Source: Silurus meridionalis (taxonomy: Eukaryota; Chordata; Actinopteri; Siluriformes; Siluridae). From it: a stretch of 64,000 nucleotides of DNA. Each line of letters opens with the position of its first letter. Within the stretch, counting starts at the first letter, position 1. The DNA is taken from positions 19,280,500 to 19,344,499 of the forward strand of contig NC_060890.1 of the NCBI RefSeq assembly GCF_014805685.1, read 5' to 3'. Below the pieces are notes generated by a model. The model did no database searches and was not told where the DNA came from. It saw nothing but the letters and a program-made list of their open reading frames with translations. Made by a program: the position numbers and the translations under genes. Shown one piece after another: positions 57,008-64,000 of the stretch.

Positions 57008-60000
57008 CTTCTTATAATGAACTATTTCTAACTGTCTCTCCCTCTAACTTTCTACCTGTCTCTCCCCCTGACTCTCTACCTGTCTCTCAGCTCCTCTCTG
57101 CCTGTCCCTCTCCCTGTCTCTCTGCCTGACTCTCTACATATCTCCCCCTGACTCTCTACCTGTCTCTCTCCCTGCCTCCCCTCCTGTCTCTCCCCCTGAC
57201 TCTCCCCTGACTCCCGTCACGCCTGAGCTCTTATGTTTCAATTTCACTTCCTGTAAATTCATACTTGAGATATTTTTTTCATTAGATTATTTTTCCTAAA
57301 CTAGAACAATTTACCATCATCTGAGACCATCCTTTTGTTTGTCTCGGGGTCTAAGAAACACAGTATCTAGCTGGTCATTTATTTTTGACTCTCCTGCACT
57401 GCCCTTGGTGGAATGACTGACCTTCTATTGAGTACTATTATTAGAGATATAAATTATAACTGAGCGAGTGCTTTGCTGATGTAGGCCTGCAGAATGCCTT
57501 TCACTTGTTGATGCTTGTTGCTCAACCACATGCGTTTTTTTTTATTTCAAGAAAAAAGCATGCACTGGATTGGAAAGCTGCATCGAGGTTAGATGTGATG
57601 TCGTGATGGACAGCCCAATGGACTCATGGGACACCCATCAAAACGGTGCCAACGCAAATGCCCATCTCACCAGAATGGTAAGAATGTTGACCTTGGCTTG
57701 TCACTTTCCCAAATGTTTTACAGTGAAGGCTCTTGGGAAACTCTGAGTCACTGGTCCAAAGTACGTAAAGCAAAGTCATAAAAATGGCTTAGAATAGAAA
57801 CATGCAATGTCTCAAGAGTTTCGTAACACAAGAGCAAATGGTCAAAGTATCACATTTTTGTATTCTTATATGCTTTAAGAATTTTTTTTTATTTTTATTA
57901 TTTATTTTTTTTTTTTTAGGAAAGCAGATACAAAACAATGATATCTTCAAGGTTAAGTGTATAGAACTGCCTATTAGGGGTTGGCAATATGTCAGAAATA
58001 TTATTATATGATAATTTAAGACATTTCTGTGAGACAAATATGTACTGGGAAAGTTGTAAACATTTACTCAAATACTGTCTTTTTTTTTTTTTTTTTTGTG
58101 ACAGTTGTGTCATCAAGTTGTGACATCAGTCAAGTCAAGTTTATTTCTATAGCGTTTTTCACAACAGACATTGTCCCAAAGCAGCTTTAAACAGTTAAGG
58201 TAAATGATGTGTATTTATCCCTGATGAGAAAGCCGTGGCGACTGTGGCAAGGAAAAACACCCTTAGATGTTATGAGGAAGAAACCTTGAGAGGAACCAGA
58301 CTCAAAAGGGGAACACATCCTCATTTGGGTGACATCAAGAGTTTGATTATAGTCTTTATACAATACAGAACACTGGAGAGTGAGAACTAACATGAGCACT
58401 ACAGTCTCACTGTAATATTGGTCTTTTATAGGCTGGTTACTCTATACTGGTTATACTCTGTAGTATGAAAATAAGCATCTAGAGGTAGGGCTGATCGATT
58501 TTGGAAAAAAATGTAATTGCAAATTTTTTTTTTTTTTTTTTTTTAAAAACAAAGACAAGCAATAAATCATGGTGTAGTATAACCAACACAATATTAGATA
58601 GATTAAACATAATATTTTCTTTTCTGAATGCCAGACCTACATGTTATGATGAAATTAGGTGATGCATGAATTTATATAAATTACATTTTTACTACAATAC
58701 ACAGTAGTATAATTGGATAATCTGACAGTAAGCATGCAATAATTATTATCACAACATAAAGCACTAACAAAATGTGTAAACATTAATATGGAAGTAAGTA
58801 ACAAATCACACAAACTAAAGTATAGATTGCAAAAATATAAAGACAAATCTGTGTCTTTAGCACACTCAGTATTGAGGTAATTCAAAGTCACTGGGACAGC
58901 GCATGTAGGACATTTTGAAGATGAGATTGAGATGGTTTGGACTTGTGCCGAGGAGAGACGTGGGGTATGTCGGTAGGAGAATGCTGAGGATGGAGCTGCC
59001 AGAAAGGAGGAAAAGAGGAAGGCCAAGGAGGAGGTTTATGGATGTGGTGAGGGAAGACATGCAGGTAGTTGAAAGAGGCAGATGTAGAGAACAGGGGACG
59101 GAGACGGATGATCCACTGTGGCGACCCCTAATATATATATATTTATTTTATTTTTATTTATTATCTTACTGATCTCCAGTCAGTAATGTCACACAAAAAG
59201 TGCAAAAAAAAATAAAGAACATATCTGCCATTATATCTTTAAAAATCATTTCTTGTGTAGCTCCGGCATGGCAGTGTACGTATTATAGTGTATTTATCAA
59301 AGCCGCGACCCTGGATTGGTCACGGTACTGAGTGGCATCATATAGTTCACGATACTGCTTGAGAAATTTCCATGTGCTGTTTAGAAGTACATTCATATGG
59401 AGTCATAATTTCAAGCATTTCAATCCTTTTTTTTTGCTGAATCAGGTCAGTAGGGTTGCCCCTTGAGATCTTTAGCAAAGGCAGGTTTTGCTCAACACCT
59501 GACGCTGATCTGCACATCTTTGTTTTTCAAGCCAAAATAGTCCAACACAACGTACTGATCCTCTTTGACAGTGGAGTTTCTGCAGTGTCAGGTTTTAACG
59601 TCATACAACCGATCAAGGTGCAGTGTAGTATGCCAACTTGATGCTTCCTCTGCAGACTGCTCTACTTTTGCATGTTACGTGAGGGTGTAATCGCAGCTTA
59701 GTTTATTATTGCAAATGCAATAATCGCTCCGCGCTACTTACAAGTGACCTTAAATATTTTATTTATCACGAGGTAAGGTTAAAAACTGTCCCCTGTAATA
59801 AACCAGTGTTCCATCCAGGTTGTATTCCTCCTTCGTCTGTCTATAATCTGATTATCCAGACCGTCTGTTCCATATTGAGATGGAGCTCATTTTTGGCTCA
59901 GAATAAGAACATGAAGTGGAAGAAAAAACGTAGGCAGCTGGACTTTGTACAAAAAATGCACGAAAAAAAGTGCACAATATTTCCATCACATTTACACTGA

Positions 60001-63000
60001 TATGTTTGGTGTAGCTCTGATAACACTCTTAAACCATAACTCTGTTTGGTGTTCTTCTGAGGAGCTGTGAACCCAAACCAGGAAAAAAAAAAACCTTAGA
60101 ATGCCAGTAAGTACCAGACTTGATAGCCAAGCATAGAGAAGTATTTTTCGGTAATCTTGTCACATCCATAGCAACGCACCGGCTCCACGGTCACTCTCAT
60201 TCAGATGCTAAATACCCATTCAATCTGATTAACAACACAGAACATAGTGTTAGGGTCAGGGTTTTTACGTTTTGTGAAACTCAATATCAGTTGTGTATTT
60301 GTGAACTTTTTCGCAGGGTTTTGTCGCTGCTCAACAACCCTGTCCCAGATGCATGGCAGGAGAACCGGTGAGCTTTAGCACTTATTGTTTTTATTTGTAT
60401 CGTTGTTTTTAACAATATTTTTAAGTAAGAAAAAGGTAATGCTTATTTACCACTAGTATTATAGAATTAGAGTTTGCAGGTAACTAGCAATTATTACATA
60501 CTCATACACATATTGTGGATATATTTATGTAAAGTCTGTATGATGTGGCCGACACCCTTATTTCGAGCAATTTGCATGTCTCTCATGCAGTTAAGCAGTT
60601 GCTGGGTCTTGCTCAAAAACTCAGCAGTGGCAGCTTTGTGGTGCTGAGATTTAAATTCATGCCCTTATGATCCAACACCTTAATTACTAAACTTGTAATT
60701 AATCCCATAGTTTATATGTAGGAGGTGGTATCAAAAGGTTTCAAGACTAATGGTTGCTAACTGGCACTATTCTGACAACGTGCGCTACCACGTCTGCGAT
60801 TTCGTCATGAAGTTTGAAGAGCAAACGTAAAATTCTGTGTGACACTGAGGAAACCCGCCCCGAGGCATTTGACATGACATCCATTTGGCATACAGCAACG
60901 CTGCAACGATGCGTTCACGCTTCAAGAGCGGAAGAACCTCGCTGGAGGACGACGAGAGATCAGGTGCATCCTTGCAGCCTTGTGGAGGTGTACAATTTTG
61001 TCTCTAGTGTCTTTGGACAGCTCTTTGGTCTTGGCCATGTTAGTAGTTGGATTCTTACTGATTGTATGGGGTGGACAGGTGTCTTTATGCAGCTAACGAC
61101 CTCAAACAGGTGCATCTAATTTAGGATAATAAATGTAGTGGAGGTGGACATTTTAATAGGCAGACTAACAGGTCTTTGAGGGTCAGAATTCTAGCTGATA
61201 GACAGGTGTTCAAATACTTATTTGCAGCTGTATCATACAAATAAATAGTTTAAAAATCATATATTGTGATTTCTGGATTTTGTTTTTAGATTGTCTCTCA
61301 CAGTGGACCTGCACCTACGATGACAATTTCAGACCCCTCCATGATTTCTAAGTGGGAGAACTTGCAAAATAGCAGGGTGTTCAAATACTTATTTTCCTCA
61401 CTGTATTCCAGAATTGGCAGGAATGCTGGGATTGCTGTATTGCTGTGCCAGGGGACAATTTCAAAGGTGATATTGTGTAAACATAGATAAAGAAAGTACT
61501 TTCTTATAAACAGCTGGTCTCGAAATCTTTGGATGCCACCTCTTATATTACATGTAGCGCAATCTAAAAGTATGCGAATGCAAAAAAACACAATTTAAAG
61601 TCAATTTTACAGTAATAAGAAGTGTGTGGGGCTGGTTATTTGGGTCCACTGTGTGAGGTTTATAATTTTTCCTTAGGTTTGAATGAATTTTCCTCACAGA
61701 AATAACCACTTTGTATTATTAAACCTGATCAAACAGAACGTAAGAAGAACAATTTGTGACTGCAGATTTAAGAGCTCTGGTTGTATAAAAATAACATTAA
61801 ATGCACACAATAAAGGTGATGTACCACCTTTACATGTCTTCTAATGTTATAATATATAACTGTATTGAAAAAACATTGTGTGGGGGGGCTGCAAAATAAT
61901 TATATATACACCATATGGCCAAATGTTTGTAGACACCTGACCATCACAGAATATGTGGTTATTTCCCAAACCTGTTGTATAGCATGTCTTTGTTTGCTGA
62001 AACCTTCGAGTTTACCTTAAAACGAAGTCCAAACATGTCAAGTAAGCAAGTAAGCTCCATGTTGACATGATTTGGCAAGGTTGGAGGGAAAGAACCTGCC
62101 CTGCAGAGAACTCTGACCTCAGCCCTACTAAACACCTTTGGGAACATCAATTGCACTCCAGGACCTATTTACCCAACATCATAGCAGATCTCATTAATGC
62201 TCTTGTGGCTGAATGAACACAGAACCCCACAGCCTTACTTGAAAATCTAGTGGAGAGTCTTTTCATAATAATAGATGTTATTATATAATACAGATAGGAA
62301 TAAATCTGAAATTATAAGTTTGAAAAAGCTCATATGTCTGCTGAGTGTGATGTGTGATGGTCATGTCTCCACTTTCTTTTTTTTGTACCATGTGTAGTTT
62401 CAAAGACTAAAACACCTGGGCTTTAAATGAACACAGTATGCCCAAAATTACATGCGCAGAACATGCAGACAGATTAGAACTCATCAGGTGCAAAGATCTT
62501 CTTCTTTCGGCTGCTCCCATTAGGGGTCGCCACAGCGGATCATCCGTCTCCATACCCCCCAGTCCTCTACATCTGCCTCTTTTAAACCAACTACCTGCAT
62601 GTCTTCCCTCACCACATCCATAAACCTCCTCCTTAGCCTTCCTCTTTTCCTCCTTCTTGGTGGCTCCATCCTCAGCATTCTCCTACCGATATACCCCATG
62701 TTCCTCCTCTGCACATGTCCAAAATTCTCAATCGGGCCTCTCTCACCTCGTCTCCAAAACGTCCAACATGCGCTGTCCCTCTAATAAACTCATTTCTACT
62801 CTTATCCATCCTCGTCACTTTCAACGAAAACCTCAACGTCTTCAGCTCTGCTACCTCCAGCTCCACCTCCTGTCTTTTACTCAATACCACTGTCTCTAAT
62901 CCATACAACATCGCAGGTCTCACCACAGTCCTAGAAACTTTCCCTTTCACTCTTGCAGATACCCTTCTATCACAAATCACTCCTGCCACTCTTCTCCACC

Positions 63001-63752
63001 CACTCCACCCTGCCTGCACTCTTTTCTTCACTTCTCTAACGCACTCTCCATTACTTTGCACTGTTGAACCCAGGTACCTGAACTCCTCCACCTTCTCCAC
63101 CTCTTCTCCCTGCAACCGCATCACTCCACTGCCCTCCCTCTCATTCACACACATGTACTCTGTCTTACTCCTACTGACTTTCATTCCCCTTATTTCCAGG
63201 ACGTACCTCCACATCTCCAGGCTCTTCTCCACCTGCGCTTTACTCTCACCACAAATCACAATATCATCAGCTGCAAAGATGAACATGACTGTTATTCTGT
63301 GACTATACAGTTCAGTACATGAAAACTATTCAGGGAATTATTTAATGGACAGATCAGATCGGTTATTTGTCGATTATCAGATTAAGCGTCAGTAAAATCA
63401 TTGCAACCTAATATTTTGATATTGCTTTATGTTTTAATTATTTTGAAATCACCCGTTGCGAGCGCCCGGAAGCCTGCGACTTTGGGAATTTCTCACTTTT
63501 CGGAAAATCGATGCAAGTTCATGACAATAAAGAAACGCGCATCGGAAAGACTTTACCTGCAGGCCGGAGCTCCTAGCGTCTGATCTCTCCGCCGCGCTCT
63601 TTTGATCCGTCTTAGCCGTAGTCGGCATATATGAATATCAATCGCACAGGGTTAATGAACATAACATGCACAAAGGTGACCTGTGTCACATCAATGTTTG
63701 CTCTGTGTCTCTCTCTCAGGGCCATATAAATCATATCATGCAGGGGTATTGA
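56839..63752 (+). CDS. c10orf143: C10orf143 homologue, uncharacterised small protein, 4 exons
   Basis: Exons are 56839-56922, 57552-57677, 60317-60367 and 63720-63752. All junctions are GT-AG and phase 0, giving 97 codons plus TGA. The protein starts MSMDCVRTLVQNKRQREEEQ, has a KKACTGLES segment at the start of exon 2 and a polar middle, and ends with PCPRCMAGEPGHINHIMQGY. That last part makes a C79-x2-C82-x6-H89-x2-H92 pattern, which could bind a metal. Human C10orf143 (about 108 residues, from memory) has the same CPRC...GH..H ending and a similar K-x-x-C-x-x-L-E segment. Its position head-to-head with glrx3 also agrees with human 10q26.3. No signal peptide or membrane segment is seen. The function is unknown. 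A second in-frame ATG three codons' length downstream (56,845) has a better +4 G. Confidence 0.82.
56945..57002. repeat. (TA)n microsatellite in c10orf143 intron 1
   Basis: About 28 units, starting 22 nt after the exon 1 donor. Confidence 0.96.
57030..57225. repeat. Polypyrimidine minisatellite (CCTGACTCTCTACCTGTCTC-like)
   Basis: Irregular tandem units of 10-20 nt made of CTGTCTCTC and CCTGACTCTC, nearly all C/T on the plus strand. Confidence 0.85.
57552..57677 (+). CDS. c10orf143: c10orf143 exon 2 (residues 29-70)
   Basis: A 126-nt phase-0 exon with a TTTCAAG acceptor and a GTAAGA donor. It encodes KKACTGLESCIEVRCDVVMD and an Asn/Ala-rich end (NGANANAHLTRM). Confidence 0.8.
58125..58405 (+). 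repeat. Dispersed fish repeat, 'GCAGCTTTAC...GGCAAG' family
   Basis: Plus-oriented copy with CAAGTCAAGTTTATTTCTAT, AAGCAGCTTTAAACAG, GAAGAAACCTTGAGAGGAAC and ATTTGGGTGACATCAAGAGT, in c10orf143 intron 2. Confidence 0.85.
58893..59132 (+). mobile_element. RTE-like LINE 3' fragment, copy 2
   Basis: Encodes MRLRWFGLVPRRDVGYVGRR, then RRFMDVVREDMQV, and ends at GTGGCGACCCCTAA. Truncated at both sides. Confidence 0.82.
59133..60316. other. c10orf143 intron 2, unique part
   Basis: No further exon is needed by the reading frame and none was recognised. Confidence 0.45.
60317..60367 (+). CDS. c10orf143: c10orf143 exon 3 (CPRC motif)
   Basis: A 51-nt phase-0 exon with a TTCGCAG acceptor and a GTGAGC donor. 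It encodes GFVAAQQPCPRCMAGEP, the cysteine half of the CCHH motif. Confidence 0.85.
60540..60705 (-). mobile_element. Degenerate SINE fragment
   Basis: GGGTCTTGCTCAAAAACTCA, GTGGCAGCTTTG and GCTGAGATTTAAATTCATG blocks resemble the fish tRNA-SINE body. Orientation unclear. Confidence 0.4.
60720..60965 (+). mobile_element. Mariner transposase N-terminal fragment
   Basis: A terminus-like GGTGGTATCAAAAGGTTTCA, then broken frames giving KFEEQ...KFCVTL-like and FKSGRTSLEDDERSG, the linker after the second helix-turn-helix of mariner transposases. Confidence 0.65.
60966..61415 (-). mobile_element. Tc1-like non-autonomous fragment
   Basis: GGTGTTCAAATACTTATTT occurs at about 61,206-61,225 and again at about 61,377-61,395. 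The right end TTTTCCTCACTG matches a well-known fish Tc1-type terminus. No transposase frame. Confidence 0.65.
61905..62280 (+). mobile_element. Tc1/mariner-like remnant
   Basis: Starts ACACCATATGGCCAAATGTT then GTAGACACCTGACCATCACA and ends near GTGGAGAGTCTTTTCATAAT. Middle part has AAACACCTTTGGGA. Confidence 0.7.
62490..63290 (-). mobile_element. RTE-like LINE fragment, copy 3, largest
   Basis: Minus-strand frames 63,286-62,672 and 62,714-62,520 encode the RT part from ADDIVICGESKAQVEKSLEM through KTEYMCVNEREGSG, EEFRYLGSTVQSNGECVREV, RPAMLYGLETVVLSKRQEVE, to GRRMLRMEPPRRRKRGRLRR and RRMIRCGDP. One frameshift near 62,700 splits it. The 5' half (endonuclease, RT fingers) is missing. It lies in c10orf143 intron 3, antisense to the gene. 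Confidence 0.88.
63430..63660. promoter_or_regulatory. Candidate conserved noncoding block in c10orf143 intron 3
   Basis: Unique, GC-richer sequence (CGTTGCGAGCGCCCGGAAGC, GCAGGCCGGAGCTCCTAGCG, CTCCGCCGCGCTCTTTTGAT) with several CpGs, just upstream of exon 4. May be a CpG-rich alternative promoter or enhancer. Confidence 0.25.
63720..63752 (+). CDS. c10orf143: c10orf143 exon 4 (GHINH tail and stop)
   Basis: After a strong CT-rich tract and CAG it encodes GHINHIMQGY then TGA. The 3' UTR runs on to an unknown end. No AATAAA is seen before the window ends. Confidence 0.82.
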   Translation, partial: GHINHIMQGY

Positions 63753-64000
63753 TCACGAGGTCAGACAGGTCCTGGAGAGGATGAATAAGGAAGCAGACTG
63801 CACAGATCGCTGGGAGTGGAGGAGCAGCCTGCACTTTGGCCAGTTCATATCACTGTACGTTTTGTGCCTTATTTATACCAACCGTACTTGACTTCACCGT
63901 TCTAATATAACCTTTTTTTTATATATATATATATATATTATCAGAACGTACACTGACTGCTGTTTTAATATAAGGGCTTGGCCACAGGTAATACTAGGAG

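Noticed and set aside
62715..63302. Open frame of 195 codons on the plus strand
   Set aside because: It is the antisense of the RTE-like reverse transcriptase on the minus strand and has a Ser/Thr/Leu-rich composition typical of such shadows.

Overview
This is a teleost fish nuclear genome window. It is AT-rich and holds two split protein-coding genes with GT-AG introns, many CA/GA/TA microsatellites, and dense fish-type transposable elements: Tc1/mariner, hAT, L2/CR1-like and RTE-like LINEs, and tRNA-derived SINEs. The mix resembles what I know from otophysan fishes such as catfishes and characins, but the species cannot be fixed from the sequence alone.

Positions 1-36,433 contain no coding exon that I can defend. 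The stretch is intergenic sequence with LINE remnants (3.06-5.46, 6.3-6.58, 11.9-12.19, 13.3-14.1, 18.3-18.7 and 22.35-22.78 kb), Tc1/mariner remnants (16.8-17.5 and 21.6-22.9 kb), two related hAT copies in opposite orientation (25.9 and 35.3 kb), a repeated 'GCAGCTTTAC' family, SINEs, and several unique blocks that look like candidate conserved noncoding elements.

Positions 36,434-55,023 on the minus strand hold a complete glutaredoxin 3 gene (glrx3/PICOT). I resolved eleven coding exons, all with GT-AG splice sites and continuous reading phase. They encode 326 residues: a thioredoxin-like domain with WAPQC, then two monothiol glutaredoxin domains, each with CGFS. A poly(A) signal lies 160 nt past the stop codon. 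The introns hold two non-autonomous hAT copies with 7/8-matching target-site duplications, a short Tc1 derivative, and long CA/GA/TA tracts. Some of these tracts lie next to splice sites.

Positions 55,024-56,838 separate two divergent genes. From 56,839 to 63,752 on the plus strand is a four-exon, 97-codon gene that I recognise as the fish homologue of human C10orf143. It ends in a C-x2-C-x6-H-x2-H motif. The two genes are also head-to-head neighbours in human 10q26.3, as far as I recall, so the window keeps an ancient gene pair.

No prokaryote-type or defence system is present. The most interesting signals are repeat tracts beside glrx3 splice sites, the uncharacterised CCHH motif of the c10orf143 homologue, several large inverted repeats, and a SINE and LINE that share a 3' tail.
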